A DNA stretch of 64,000 nucleotides from Niveispirillum sp943371025 (GTDB taxonomy: Bacteria > Pseudomonadota > Alphaproteobacteria > Azospirillales > Azospirillaceae): contig CALRTC020000035.1 in the NCBI GenBank assembly GCA_943371025.1, forward strand, positions 1 to 64,000. The letters are read 5' to 3'. The notes beneath the pieces are model-generated. The model was given only the letters and a program-made list of their open reading frames with translations, did not search any database and was not told the origin of the DNA. Below, in pieces: positions 24,719-34,129 of the stretch (within the stretch, counting starts at the first letter, position 1; each line of letters starts with the position of its first letter). The position numbers and the translations under genes are program-made.

Positions 24719-26200
24719 TCAGTTCGCCTCGTGCAGCTTCAGGCCACCGATATGGAAGGCCTTGGTTTCCAGATATTCCTCGATGCCCGTCGGCCCGCCC
24801 TCGCGGCCCAGGCCCGATTGCTTGATGCCGCCGAAGGGGGCGACTTCCATGGCGATCGACCCGGTATTCAGCGCCACCATCCCGGCCTCCAGCCCCTCGG
24901 CAATGCGGAAGGCCCGGTGCAGGTTTTCGGTATAGAAGTACGCGGCCAAGCCATAGGGCGTGGCGTTGGCCAGTTCCAGGGCCTGGCGTTCATCCTTGAA
25001 ACGGAACAGCGGCGCCACGGGGCCGAACGTCTCCTCCGCTGCCAGACGCATATCGGCCGTGGCTCCCGTCAGCACGACGGGGGCGGCAAAGCGGGCGCCG
25101 GCACCGCCCTTGTCGGCATGGGCGAACATTGTCGCGCCCTTGGCCAGGGCGTCATCGACATGGGCTTCCACCTTGTCGATGGCGGCGGCATTGATCAGGG
25201 GACCGATGGTCGTGCCCGGCGCATCGCCGCGTCCGACGCGCAGCGCCGTCACGGCCGCCGCCAGCTTCTGCGCGAAGGCGTCATAGACACTGTCCTGCAC
25301 CAGGATGCGGTTGGCGCAGACACAGGTCTGGCCGGCATTGCGGAACTTGCTGGCCATGGTGGCGGCAACGGCCACATCCAGATCGGCATCGTCGAACACG
25401 ATCAAGGGTGCGTTGCCGCCCAGTTCCAGCGACAGGCGCTTCACGCTGTCGGCGCACTGCGCCATCAGCAGCGACCCCACCCGCGTCGATCCCGTGAAGG
25501 ACAGTTTGCGCACCAGGGGCGATCCGGTCAGGGCCGACCCGATATCGCGCGGCAGGCCGGTGACGACATTGACCACGCCGGCGGGGAACCCCGCCCGTTC
25601 GGCCAGCACGGCCAGGGCCAGCGCGCTGAACGGGGTCATTTCCGACGGCTTGATGACCACGGGGCAGCCCGCAGCCAGGGCCGGCGCGCATTTGCGCGTG
25701 ATCATCGCGGCCGGGAAATTCCAGGGCGTGATGATGGCCGACACGCCGACCGGTTCCTTCCAGGTCAGGATGCGGCGGTCGGCGTCAGGTGCCGGGATCA
25801 TGCCGCCATAGACGCGCCGCCCCTCGGCCGCGAACCATTTCACAAAGCTGGCGGCATAGCGGATTTCGCCCGCGGCCTCGGCCAGGGGCTTGCCCTGTTC
25901 GGCTGTCATGATCCGGGCCAGATCGTCGGTATGGGCCAGGATCAGGGCGTGCCAGCGCTCCAGCATCTCGGCCCGCGCACCGGCCGTCAGCGCGCGGAAG
26001 GCGGGCCAGGCGGCGTTGGCGGCGTCGATGGCGGCCTGGGTGTCGGCCGCGTCGCAATTGGGCACGGCACCGATGATGGAACCGTCGGCCGGATTATCGA
26101 CATCCAGCATGGCGAGGCTTGATGCCTGCCGCCACTGCCCGCCAATGAAGGCCGACTGCCGGAACAGGCCGGTGTCGGCAAGGTTTGGTTTGTGGGTCAT
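24719..26200 (-). CDS. gabD: NAD(P)-dependent succinate-semialdehyde dehydrogenase
   Basis: 493 residues, aldehyde dehydrogenase fold. Typical GabD motifs are ITPWNFPAAMITRK, ELGGNAPLIVFDDADLD (catalytic Glu) and GQTCVCANRILVQ (catalytic Cys), plus PFGGIKQSGLGREGG. It converts succinate semialdehyde to succinate, the last step of GABA and polyamine breakdown, consistent with the PuuB/PuuC-like genes nearby. ATG overlaps the stop of the upstream GNAT gene (ATGA), indicating translational coupling. Confidence 0.92.
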   Translation of the reverse strand: MTHKPNLADTGLFRQSAFIGGQWRQASSLAMLDVDNPADGSIIGAVPNCDAADTQAAIDAANAAWPAFRALTAGARAEMLERWHALILAHTDDLARIMTAEQGKPLAEAAGEIRYAASFVKWFAAEGRRVYGGMIPAPDADRRILTWKEPVGVSAIITPWNFPAAMITRKCAPALAAGCPVVIKPSEMTPFSALALAVLAERAGFPAGVVNVVTGLPRDIGSALTGSPLVRKLSFTGSTRVGSLLMAQCADSVKRLSLELGGNAPLIVFDDADLDVAVAATMASKFRNAGQTCVCANRILVQDSVYDAFAQKLAAAVTALRVGRGDAPGTTIGPLINAAAIDKVEAHVDDALAKGATMFAHADKGGAGARFAAPVVLTGATADMRLAAEETFGPVAPLFRFKDERQALELANATPYGLAAYFYTENLHRAFRIAEGLEAGMVALNTGSIAMEVAPFGGIKQSGLGREGGPTGIEEYLETKAFHIGGLKLHEAN

Positions 26201-27054
26201 CCCAATGCCTGCGTGACAAGAGAGAAACTGTGGAGTGTGTCGTCTTTGGCCAGAGGCTTGCCCTTCACCATGCGGGTGACACGGCCAACCCGTTGCAGGC
26301 CCAGTTCATCCAGCCAGGCCGAAAGACCACTGTCGGCCCGCACATCGACGCGGCAGAACATGCCCGCATTGGCCCCCAGCCAGTGGGAGATCAGGGCCTT
26401 CGCCCCGCCCAGATCGGGTGCCACGGTGGGGCCGACCGTGTAGCCGCGGCCGAACCTGCGGAACAGGGCGAAGCCCGCCACCTCGTGCTCCCGGGTCAGC
26501 ATGACGCCAAGGGCGCTCTTATCCATGGTTGCCATCAGGCGGCGGCGGTCCATGCCGGTGGCGCGGGCATCCATCTCCGGGATCAGGTCGATATCGCGCT
26601 GACCCATCGGGCGCACCCGCTCGTTCGGCAGCAATTCGGGCAAGGGCACGGAAAAGGCCGTGCCCTGGTGCTGGAACACCTCGCCATCCTCCACAAAGCC
26701 CAGCGAACGATAGAGCGGCAGCCCCTCTTCGGTGGCGTGCAGCATCACCGTGCGCTCGCCCAGGATGTCCAGCACGGCACTCATCAGCCGGCGCCCGATG
26801 CCCAGCCCCTGGGCCGCGGGAGAAACGATGACCATGCCCAGCGTGCCGGCCGCCGGCCCGAACAGCCAGCACATGGCCGTCCCCAGAATCGACCCGTCGC
26901 GTTCAGCCACCACGCCCTGGCCGAACTCCAGGAAGAACTGCCAGTCTTCCAGCCGGTGCGGCCAGTTCAGTTCACGCGAAAGCGCGTGGGCCTGTTCCAG
27001 ATCCCCGTCGGTCATCGCCCGCAACCGCACCCCGGGCTGCGTCCCCTTTTCCAT
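26197..27054 (-). CDS. Two-domain GNAT-family N-acetyltransferase
   Basis: 285 residues. ATG 27054 is chosen because AAGGAG lies eight bases upstream; the longer frame back to 27261 has no support. The N-terminal GNAT domain carries the acetyl-CoA loop VSPAAQGLGIGRRLM (Q/RxxGxG/A). A second domain of the Acetyltransf_18 type covers residues about 140-285 (GYTVGPTVAPDLGGAKALI). Acceptors of such proteins are mostly unknown, but similar genes occur in polyamine or amino-acid loci. First gene of the operon with gabD and the tartrate/malate dehydrogenase. Confidence 0.85.
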   Translation of the reverse strand: MEKGTQPGVRLRAMTDGDLEQAHALSRELNWPHRLEDWQFFLEFGQGVVAERDGSILGTAMCWLFGPAAGTLGMVIVSPAAQGLGIGRRLMSAVLDILGERTVMLHATEEGLPLYRSLGFVEDGEVFQHQGTAFSVPLPELLPNERVRPMGQRDIDLIPEMDARATGMDRRRLMATMDKSALGVMLTREHEVAGFALFRRFGRGYTVGPTVAPDLGGAKALISHWLGANAGMFCRVDVRADSGLSAWLDELGLQRVGRVTRMVKGKPLAKDDTLHSFSLVTQALG

Positions 27055-27296
27055 CGGACTGGCTCCTTCGCAAACTGTCCGGATTGTGCGGACGCGGCAT
27101 GAACTGCTGCGCCCACACAATCCCGGAAACCCATATGTCATGCGGTCAGAATAAGCGTGGGCGCATGGCATTCGCTGCCGGGATGTGGGTTTATTCAGAA
27201 GATTGTGGCGTCCTTCTTTGCGCTGTTCCCGATCAAATGCCGCCCCGCCGGGTCTATCCATGACGCCATTGGATAACCAGCCGGAAGCGACGACCG

Positions 27297-28772
27297 ATGA
27301 CGCATTTCAACCCCGACAGCCTTGTCCTGCCCGCTGGTTCCAACTTCATAGCCGGTCATCGCGTGACCGGTAATGGCCCCGGCATCCAAGTGCGCCGCCC
27401 GTCGGATGCGCGCGAATATGCCCTGCTGGACAGCGCCGGCCCCGATCAGGTCGATGACGCCGTCGCCGATGCCTACCGCGCCTACCGCACCAGCGGCTGG
27501 GCCAAGGCCGACCCGCGCCAGCGCATGCGCGTGCTGCGCCGCTGGGCCGATCTGGTGGAAGAAGCCGTGGGCGAACTGGCCCCGCTGGAAGCCATCGGCT
27601 CCACCCGCACCATCGCGGAAGCCACGGCCTGGGACGTGCCCTATTCAGCCGAATGCATCCGCTTCTTCGCCGAATTCGCCGACAAGATCGGAGGAGAGGT
27701 CGCCAATACCACGCCCGATAAGCTGGGCCTGACCATCACCGAACCCTATGGGGTCGTGGCCGCCATTGCCCCTTGGAACCTGCCCATCGTCATGGCCATG
27801 TGGAAGGTGGCACCGGCCATCGCGGCCGGCAATTCGGTGGTGCTGAAGCCATCGGAAATGACCCCCTTTTCCATCGTCCGGCTGGCCGAACTGGCGGTGG
27901 AGGCCGGATTGCCGGCCGGCATCTTCAACATCGTCCAGGGTGATGGCCGCGCCGTGGGCGACCGTCTGTGCCGCCATCCGCTGGTGGCCAAGGTGACCTT
28001 CACCGGCTCCACCCGCACGGGTGCGGCCATCATGACGGCCTGCGCCCAGACGGGGCCGAAGCCGGTGACCCTGGAACTGGGCGGCAAAAGCCCGCAGCTG
28101 GTCTTCGCCGATTGCCATGATCTTGAAAAGACGGCCGGCATCGTGGCCCGCGCCATCACCTTGAATGCCGGGCAGGTCTGTGTCGCCGGCTCCCGCCTGC
28201 TGGTACAGGAAAGCGTGGCTGATCAGGTGCTGGACCTGATCACAGCCCGGTTCCAGGCGCTGAAGCCGGCACCGACCTGGGACGCGACCTCCACCCTGTC
28301 GCCCATCATCAGCCATCCGCAACTAGACCGGATCGACGGTATTGTCGGCCGCACGGTAGCCAACGGGGCGCGAGTGGTGACGGGCGGCAGCCGGGCACCG
28401 ACACCGCAGGACGGTTCCTATTTCCTGCCCACCATCCTGGCCGACGTGACACAGGAAACCGAAGCCGTGCGCGAGGAAATCTTCGGCCCCGTCCTGACCA
28501 TGCAGACCTTCCGGGATGAAGAGGAGGCCTTCAATCTCGCCAATGACAGCCAGTTTGGCCTGGCCGCCGGGGTGCATACCGGCGACGTCGCCCGCGCCCT
28601 GCGCGCCGTACGTTCGCTGGAGGCCGGCACCGTCTGGGTCAACCGCTATGGCCGCTCCAACGACTTCATCCTGCCCACCGGTGGCTTCAAACAGTCCGGC
28701 ATCGGCAAGGATCTGGGGCGGGAGGCCTATATGGCGAACTTGAAGGTGAAGACGGCGCTGGTGGAGTTTTGA
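27297..28772 (+). CDS. Aldehyde dehydrogenase, PuuC/betaine-aldehyde type
   Basis: 491 residues. IAPWNLPIVMAMWKVAPAI, ELGGKSPQLVFADC (catalytic Glu) and NAGQVCVAGSRLLVQ (catalytic Cys) mark a functional ALDH; FKQSGIGKDLGREA is the C-terminal signature. Best fit is gamma-glutamyl-gamma-aminobutyraldehyde dehydrogenase (PuuC) or a broad amino-aldehyde dehydrogenase. A PuuB-like oxidase at 37.5 kb and gabD at 24.7 kb would complete an oxidase to aldehyde to acid route. It is divergent from the GNAT gene; the 242-base gap holds no other feature I can see. Confidence 0.85.
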   Translation: MTHFNPDSLVLPAGSNFIAGHRVTGNGPGIQVRRPSDAREYALLDSAGPDQVDDAVADAYRAYRTSGWAKADPRQRMRVLRRWADLVEEAVGELAPLEAIGSTRTIAEATAWDVPYSAECIRFFAEFADKIGGEVANTTPDKLGLTITEPYGVVAAIAPWNLPIVMAMWKVAPAIAAGNSVVLKPSEMTPFSIVRLAELAVEAGLPAGIFNIVQGDGRAVGDRLCRHPLVAKVTFTGSTRTGAAIMTACAQTGPKPVTLELGGKSPQLVFADCHDLEKTAGIVARAITLNAGQVCVAGSRLLVQESVADQVLDLITARFQALKPAPTWDATSTLSPIISHPQLDRIDGIVGRTVANGARVVTGGSRAPTPQDGSYFLPTILADVTQETEAVREEIFGPVLTMQTFRDEEEAFNLANDSQFGLAAGVHTGDVARALRAVRSLEAGTVWVNRYGRSNDFILPTGGFKQSGIGKDLGREAYMANLKVKTALVEF

Positions 28773-28796
28773 GGGCTCCAGCGGGTTCCCCTTGAG

Positions 28797-28821
28797 CATA
28801 ATGCCCCATTGGGGCACTATG
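28797..28821. promoter_or_regulatory. Palindromic operator of the toxin-antitoxin module
   Basis: CATA-A-TGCCCC-ATT-GGGGCA-C-TATG is an almost perfect 25-bp dyad ending 6 bases before the toxin ATG. Type II antitoxins with XRE domains repress their own promoter through such sites, so this is the likely HigA-like operator. Confidence 0.7.
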
Positions 28822-28826
28822 CTCTC

Positions 28827-29188
28827 ATGCATACCATTGTCGAAACGCCGATCTTCACCCGTCGCGCAGATGCCCTGCTGTCGGCGGGGATCGGGCCGAT
28901 CTGGTGGCGTTGTTGGCCGCCGACCCAAGGGCGGGTGCGGTCATTCCGGGGCTGGGCGGCATTCGCAAGCTCCGCTTTGCGCCGGAGGGAAAGGGCAAGA
29001 GCGGGGCTTTCCGTGTCATCTACTTCCTGCTGGATGATGACACGCCAATCCTGGCCTTGCTTCTTTACGGCAAGAACGAACAGGTGAACCCGTCGCCGGA
29101 GCAGCGCAAAGCCATGGTCAGGCTGGTTGAGAACCTGAAGGGGGCGGCACGGCGGAGACTGGCGGGTAGTGGAGAGGGTAATGACTGA
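28827..29188 (+). pseudogene. RelE/HigB-type toxin gene with single-base frameshift
   Basis: ATG 28827 opens MHTIVETPIFTRRADALLSAG, the typical start of RelE-like toxins. The frame then runs into nonsense-like sequence. One frame over, from about 28889, the expected continuation DRADLVALLAADPRAGAVIP and then LGGIRKLRFAPEGKGKSGAF, RVIYFLLDDDTPILALLLYG runs to the stop at 29188. Restoring one G in the run at 28886-28889 joins both halves into a normal 120-residue toxin. So either the toxin has been inactivated by G-run contraction, or the read has an indel, or a -1 ribosomal shift is used. The intact part retains the typical Lys/Arg-rich RelE core. The antitoxin gene overlaps its end. Confidence 0.75.
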
Positions 29189-29501
29189 GGCCAAAACGAA
29201 GCCGGTGGATATCAGCGATGAACTGCTGCTGTCGCTGGAGCAGGCGGTAGGAATCATGGAAGGACGGGTAACGCCCGGCCGTGTCCATCAGGTATCGGTG
29301 CCCGAGGTTGATGTCCGCCATGCACGCCAGCGTCTGGGCATGACGCAAGCCGCCTTTGCCGCCGCCTTCGGCGTATCATTGCCGACCTTGCGGAAATGGG
29401 AACAGAAGACGCGCCGACCGGACGGGCCGGCGCGTGTCCTGTTGCGGGTTATCGAGCGTGAGCCCGACGCGGTGCGTCGGGCATTGGCGGGTGGTGACTG
29501 A
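29181..29501 (+). CDS. HigA/NadS-like XRE-family antitoxin
   Basis: 106 residues from ATG 29181, which has GGAGAGGG upstream and overlaps the toxin stop by 8 bases. The helix-turn-helix region is VRHARQRLGMTQAAFAAAFG followed by VSLPTLRKWEQKTRRP; the C-terminus ends with RVIEREPDAVRRALAGG as in many type II antitoxins paired with RelE/HigB toxins. It should neutralise the toxin and repress the operon through the dyad at 28797-28821. Its reading frame is intact although the toxin is broken. Confidence 0.88.
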   Translation: MTEAKTKPVDISDELLLSLEQAVGIMEGRVTPGRVHQVSVPEVDVRHARQRLGMTQAAFAAAFGVSLPTLRKWEQKTRRPDGPARVLLRVIEREPDAVRRALAGGD

Positions 29502-30653
29502 TCACCCCGCCACAGACCCCACCCGCTCCACCTTATATGGCGACAGGTCGATCCCCGTGGCCCCCGTGGCGATCAGTTCGGCCATGGTCTGGCCCACGCC
29601 CGGCCCGATCTGGAAGCCGGAGCCAGAGAAGCCGAAGGCATAGTAGAGGCCGCTGGTCGTGGTGCTGGGGCCCATGACGGGCAGGCTGTCATCCATATAG
29701 CCTTCGATGCCGGTCCAGACGCGGATGATGTTCAGCCGCGCCAAGGCGGGGGCCAGACGGCGAAGCTGTTGCAGCTGCGTCAGCGTGTTCTGCGGCTTCA
29801 CGAAGGAGCGGTAGGTTTCCGCCACGGCGGGCCCGCGGGTGGACCCGCCCAGCACGATATTGCCGCGCGCCACCTGGCGGAAATAGACCGTCTCCACCTC
29901 CAGCGGCGTCATCACCCCCACGGCGGGCGCGATGGCATAGGGAACGGGTTCGGTCACCGACATGGTCGGGCTGCGCGCCGTCAGCTTTACCGGTTCCCCG
30001 AATTGGGCCGACAATTCACCCGCCCAGGCACCCGCCGTGATCAGCAGGACGGGTGCCCGGAAAGTTCGGCCATCATTGGCCGTAGCGACGAAGTCGGTGC
30101 CGACCTTGGCGACATGCCGGATGCGGGTATTCTCGAAAATCGCCGCGCCCAGCTTGCGCGCCGCCCGGGCAAAGGCCGGGGCCGCCAGACGCGGATTGGC
30201 GTGCCCGTCCATGGCCGAATAGGACCCGGCCAGCACATCCGGCCCGAAGAAGGGGAACCGGTCACGCAGCGCATTGCCGGACAGGATTTCCAGGTCCAGC
30301 CCGTTCTGCCGCGCCTGCTCGGCATATTCCTCCATCTTGCCCAGATTTTCCGGTCGCTCGCGGTAGCAGACGCGGATATGGCCGGACTGGAGATATTCGA
30401 CGTCCGCCCCCAGCAACTCATTGGCCTTGCGCCAGATCTCCAGGGACCGGTTGGCCAGATGCAATTGGTGGATAGGGCGGCCCTGGCGGCGGACATTGCC
30501 GAAATTGGTGCCGCTGGCCTGCCGCCCCACCAGATCGCTTTCGATCAGGGTCACGGACATGCCATGGGTCTGGCGCAGGAAGAAGGCGGCGGACGATCCC
30601 ATCAGGCCGCCACCGACGATCAGCACATCGCTGTGCGTCACAGGATCGGTCAT
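29502..30653 (-). CDS. FAD-dependent oxidoreductase of the DAO family, small catalytic subunit of opine-oxidase/HcnC-like dehydrogenase
   Basis: About 383 residues. The FAD-binding motif is DVLIVGGGLMGSSAAFFL, with GTNFGNVRRQGRP after it and a C-terminal GLYYAFGFSGSGFQIGPGVG loop, all typical of sarcosine oxidase/HcnC/OoxB-type subunits. It oxidises the C-N bond of a secondary amine or amino acid. ATG 30653 or 30656 (GGAGG upstream) overlaps the stop of the preceding FAD/NAD subunit, so the two are translationally coupled. With the next two genes it forms the three-subunit set seen in opine oxidases, HCN synthase and L- or D-hydroxyproline dehydrogenases. Confidence 0.87.
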   Translation of the reverse strand: MTDPVTHSDVLIVGGGLMGSSAAFFLRQTHGMSVTLIESDLVGRQASGTNFGNVRRQGRPIHQLHLANRSLEIWRKANELLGADVEYLQSGHIRVCYRERPENLGKMEEYAEQARQNGLDLEILSGNALRDRFPFFGPDVLAGSYSAMDGHANPRLAAPAFARAARKLGAAIFENTRIRHVAKVGTDFVATANDGRTFRAPVLLITAGAWAGELSAQFGEPVKLTARSPTMSVTEPVPYAIAPAVGVMTPLEVETVYFRQVARGNIVLGGSTRGPAVAETYRSFVKPQNTLTQLQQLRRLAPALARLNIIRVWTGIEGYMDDSLPVMGPSTTTSGLYYAFGFSGSGFQIGPGVGQTMAELIATGATGIDLSPYKVERVGSVAG

Positions 30654-32044
30654 CATTCTTCCTCCCCGATGGCGATGGGCAGGGGCTTCACAGGGGCCTG
30701 GCCGCGCAGGCGGCCGGCGCTGGCGATGGGCATGTCGCCCGTGGCGGCGATTACTTCCGCCGCCGCGTGACCGCAATAGCGGCCCTGGCAGCGGCCCATG
30801 CCGACGCGGTTGAAGGCCTTGGCCCGGTTGGCCTCTGCCGCCCCCGTGACATCCATGGTCCGGCGCATGTCGCCCACCGTGACGCATTCGCAGCGGCACA
30901 GAATTGTGTCGTCTGACAGGCTTGCCGCCTGCTGGTGTGGCCAGGGGAAGGCCCGGGCCAGACCGCGCGCGAAACGGGCATAGCGCCCGACCTCCCGCCG
31001 TAGCGCGATCATCTGCCCCCAATCGACCGGCTGATCCAGGTCGGACAGGGCAGCCAGGGCCGCCAGCCGGCCTGATGCCTCCGCCGACCGTGCGCCCAGG
31101 ATGCGGGCCCCGTCGCCGGCCAGATACAGCCGCCCCGCCGGTACCTTGGCCCTGCCGTCGCCGTCGCGCACGGGCAGCCACTGCCGGGTCAGGTCGTCAA
31201 AGGCGAACTCGCAGCGCGCCAGATCGGCCAGCTGCGTTTCCGGGCGCAGGTGATAGCCCATGGCCACGGCATCGGCGGCGAAATGCCGTTCCGTCGCGTC
31301 GGCCAGCCGCACCGTCACACCCGCCACCCCATCCTGCGGGTCACCCGCCAGGGACAGGGGCGTGACCCCGGTCAGCAGCGGCACGCCCGCCGCCTTGATG
31401 GCACGGGTCAGGGCGATGCCGTTCCACAGGACCGATGGCAGGGCCAGCAGGTCGGGCAGGGCCCGCAGCCGGTGGGCAAAAGTGGACGTGTCCAGCACGG
31501 CCGCGACCTTGGCGCCGGCCTTGATATATTGCGCGGCGACCAGATAGAGCAGGGGGCCGGTGCCCAGGAACACGACCTGCGATCCGATGGAACAGGCCTG
31601 CGCCTTCAGCGCCACCTGCGCCCCGCCCAGGCTGTAGGTGCCGGGCAGGTCCCAGCCTTGCATGGGCATCAACCGGTCCGTGGCCCCGGTACACAGGATC
31701 AGCGCATCATAGGCGATGGCGTCCTGTGCTTTGCCGCTGGCCGTCCACACCTGTCCGTCGGCGATGTTCCAGACCAGCGTTTCGGGCCGGTAATCGACCC
31801 GGTCGCGGATGGCATCGAAGGCCTGATGCACCGCCTGCGCCCGGTCCGCCTCCGTCCCGTAGAGATCGGTGTAGGAGCGGCGGAAATTCTCAGGTTGCCG
31901 GCGATAGATCTGACCACCGTCACGCCGCCCCTCGTCGATCAGGAAGGGGCGCAGGCCGGCGGCGACCAGCGTTTCGGCAGCGCGCACGCCGGACGGGCCG
32001 GCACCGACAATGACAACCTGCGGGCTCATGCGTGGTGCGGCCAT
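30653..32044 (-). CDS. FAD/NAD(P)-binding oxidoreductase with C-terminal (2Fe-2S) motif, OoxA/HcnB-like subunit
   Basis: 463 residues; ATG 32044 has GGAGG four bases upstream. VVIVGAGPSGVRAAETL is the FAD motif and VVFLGTGPLLYLVAAQY the second dinucleotide motif. The C-terminal Cys cluster CRCECVTVGDM...GMGRCQGRYCG resembles BFD-type [2Fe-2S] binding. It corresponds to the alpha subunit of opine oxidase or HcnB, which passes electrons from the DAO subunit towards the respiratory chain. It overlaps both neighbours, indicating strict co-expression. Confidence 0.87.
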   Translation of the reverse strand: MAAPRMSPQVVIVGAGPSGVRAAETLVAAGLRPFLIDEGRRDGGQIYRRQPENFRRSYTDLYGTEADRAQAVHQAFDAIRDRVDYRPETLVWNIADGQVWTASGKAQDAIAYDALILCTGATDRLMPMQGWDLPGTYSLGGAQVALKAQACSIGSQVVFLGTGPLLYLVAAQYIKAGAKVAAVLDTSTFAHRLRALPDLLALPSVLWNGIALTRAIKAAGVPLLTGVTPLSLAGDPQDGVAGVTVRLADATERHFAADAVAMGYHLRPETQLADLARCEFAFDDLTRQWLPVRDGDGRAKVPAGRLYLAGDGARILGARSAEASGRLAALAALSDLDQPVDWGQMIALRREVGRYARFARGLARAFPWPHQQAASLSDDTILCRCECVTVGDMRRTMDVTGAAEANRAKAFNRVGMGRCQGRYCGHAAAEVIAATGDMPIASAGRLRGQAPVKPLPIAIGEEE

Positions 32045-32337
32045 GATGCCTCCGGCTGGCGGGTGGTGACGTTCATGCCGTTTTCGGCCAGGGTGGAACA
32101 GGCGCGCAACCGGTGCCCGTCCGCCGTCCACACCCAGCAATCCTGGCAGGCGCCCATCAGGCAAAACCCGGCCCGCTTGCCATCGCCGAACTCCGATGTG
32201 CGCAGCACACGGCCGGCCGCCAGCATGGCAACCATCAGCGTGTCGCCCTGCAAAGCCTGCACGGGCTGCCCGTCGATGGTCAGACTGATGGCGGGCCGAT
32301 CCTGTTCGGCCAGCCGCACGAAACGTCCCTGGGTCAC
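32026..32337 (-). CDS. Small (2Fe-2S)-binding subunit, HcnA/OoxX-like
   Basis: 103 residues from GTG 32337, whose GTGA overlaps the stop of the ABC gene. The Fer2_4 cluster motif is GFCLMGACQDCWV followed by LRACST, giving the four Cys ligands. It is the gamma (ferredoxin-like) subunit of the three-part dehydrogenase. Its 3' end overlaps the next subunit by 19 bases. Confidence 0.87.
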   Translation of the reverse strand: MTQGRFVRLAEQDRPAISLTIDGQPVQALQGDTLMVAMLAAGRVLRTSEFGDGKRAGFCLMGACQDCWVWTADGHRLRACSTLAENGMNVTTRQPEASWPHHA

Positions 32338-34127
32338 GCTGCCCCCTCCGCCCGATGGCACAGGATGGTGTTGCCGCCCGGCAGGTGCTGCCGCGGCGGG
32401 GAGAATTGGTTGCACTGCCCGTCAATGCGCATGGCGCAGCGCGGCAGGAAGCGGCACAGGTCCGCCCCATCCAGGGCATGTCCGATGGCGGGCGGGGCCG
32501 GGCGCTGGCCCTGTTCGTCCAGCCAGCCGGCGCGCAGTTCCGGTACCGATCCGATCAGCAGGTCGGTATAGGGGTGGCGGTGGTCGCACGCATAGCCCTG
32601 GCGTGGCCCCACTTCCACCGGCGTGCCGGCATACAGCACCAGGATATCGTCGGCGATGGCGCGCACGGTATTGATGTCGTGGCTGATGAACAGAAAGGCC
32701 AGGCCCAGTTCCCGCTTCAGTTCAGCCAGCAGATCCAGGATGGCGGCGCCCACCACCGTATCCAGGGCCGACGTCACCTCGTCACACATGATCAGGTCGG
32801 GCTTGGCGGCCAGGGCGCGGGCCAGATTGATGCGCTGCTTCTGCCCGCCCGACAGGCCGGCGCAAGCGCGGTCGGCCAGGTTGGCGGGCAGGCGGATCAG
32901 GTCCAGCAGTTCGGCCAGCCGCCGGTCACGCGCCGCCCCGGTCAGGCCATGATAGAAGGTCAGCGGCCGGCCCAGGATATCGCCCACGCTGTGCGCCGGA
33001 TTCAACGCCGTGTCGGCATTCTGAAAGACCAGCTGGATGCGGCGGAACTGGTCGCGGCTGCGCTGTTCCAGCCCGGCCGGCAGGCGTGCCCCATCGAAAC
33101 TGATGGAGCCGGTGGCGGGGCGCAGCATGCCGGCAATGACGCGGGCCAGGGTGGATTTACCCGACCCGCTTTCCCCGATGACACCCAGGGTCTGCCCCTT
33201 GGCGATGGTCAGGTTGATGTCGCGCAGGATTGGCGTGGCCGGCATTCCATTGGCGCCAATGCGACCATAGCCGGCGGTCAGGCCGGTGATGTCCAGCAGC
33301 GGCTTTAGCCCTGCCTTCACGGGCGTGGGTTCAGCCGCCGGTGCGGGCCGTGCCGCCGCCATCAATGTGCGGGTGTAATCATCGGCGGGCTGGTCCAGCA
33401 CCTGCACGGCGGCCCCGTTTTCCCGTACCCGGCCCTTGTTCAGCACGACGATGCGGTCGGCCATCTGGGCCACAACCGCCAGATCGTGGGAGACATAGAC
33501 GGCCGTCGCCCCCTGGCGCTGCACCGCCTGCTTGAAGGCGCGCAGCACCTCGATCTGGGTGGTGACGTCCAGCGCGGTCGTCGGCTCGTCCAGGATGACC
33601 AGTTCCGGATCGGTGATCAGGGCCATGGCCGCCATCAGGCGCTGCAGCTGCCCGCCCGACAATTGGTGCGGGTACCGGTCGCCGATGCTGTCCGGGTCCG
33701 GCAGGGCCAGGGCGCGGAACAGGCCCACGGCCTTTTCCTCTGCCGTCTTGCGGTCCATACGGCCATGGATCAGGGCCGGTTCCACCACCTGATCCATGAT
33801 GCGCCGCGACGGGTTGAAGGAGGCGGCAGCCGATTGCGCGATATAGGACACGCGGTCCCCGCGCAAGCCCGCCAGCCCATCTTCGTCCAGCGACAGGACC
33901 TGGGTGTCGCCCACGCGCACGGTGCCCCCGGACAGGTGGCAGCCCAGGCGGGCATAGCCCATCAGGGCCAGGGCGATGGTGGTCTTGCCCGACCCGCTTT
34001 CCCCGATCAGGGCCAGCACGCCACCACGCGGGATGGTGAAATCCACATCCTCGACGATGGTGATAGACTTGCCATCCCGCCCGCGGGCGGTGACGCGCAG
34101 TCCCTTGACCTCGACATGCGCCTGCAT
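32334..34127 (-). CDS. Dipeptide/opine ABC transporter, fused double ATP-binding protein (DppD-DppF)
   Basis: 597 residues with two complete ABC domains in one chain. The first has Walker A GESGSGKTT, signature LSGGQLQR and Walker B LVILDEPTTALD; the second has GESGSGKST, LSGGQKQR and LIMCDEVTSALD. Each is followed by the oligopeptide-type tail (the second has DLCRFLPRCAMR with the conserved Cys region). This fused layout is common in peptide, glutathione (GsiA) and opine importers. It energises the permeases encoded by the two genes just upstream; the spacing is 2 bases. Confidence 0.92.
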   Translation of the reverse strand: MQAHVEVKGLRVTARGRDGKSITIVEDVDFTIPRGGVLALIGESGSGKTTIALALMGYARLGCHLSGGTVRVGDTQVLSLDEDGLAGLRGDRVSYIAQSAAASFNPSRRIMDQVVEPALIHGRMDRKTAEEKAVGLFRALALPDPDSIGDRYPHQLSGGQLQRLMAAMALITDPELVILDEPTTALDVTTQIEVLRAFKQAVQRQGATAVYVSHDLAVVAQMADRIVVLNKGRVRENGAAVQVLDQPADDYTRTLMAAARPAPAAEPTPVKAGLKPLLDITGLTAGYGRIGANGMPATPILRDINLTIAKGQTLGVIGESGSGKSTLARVIAGMLRPATGSISFDGARLPAGLEQRSRDQFRRIQLVFQNADTALNPAHSVGDILGRPLTFYHGLTGAARDRRLAELLDLIRLPANLADRACAGLSGGQKQRINLARALAAKPDLIMCDEVTSALDTVVGAAILDLLAELKRELGLAFLFISHDINTVRAIADDILVLYAGTPVEVGPRQGYACDHRHPYTDLLIGSVPELRAGWLDEQGQRPAPPAIGHALDGADLCRFLPRCAMRIDGQCNQFSPPRQHLPGGNTILCHRAEGAA

Positions 34128-34129
34128 GG

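Noticed and set aside
23780..26122. 780-residue plus-strand open frame over the dehydrogenase genes
   Set aside because: Antisense shadow of two clear minus-strand enzymes.
29502..31181. 559-residue version of the DAO subunit with a long N-terminal extension
   Set aside because: The extension is Gly/Arg/Pro-rich antisense-like sequence lying inside the preceding subunit gene; the FAD motif begins just after ATG 30653.
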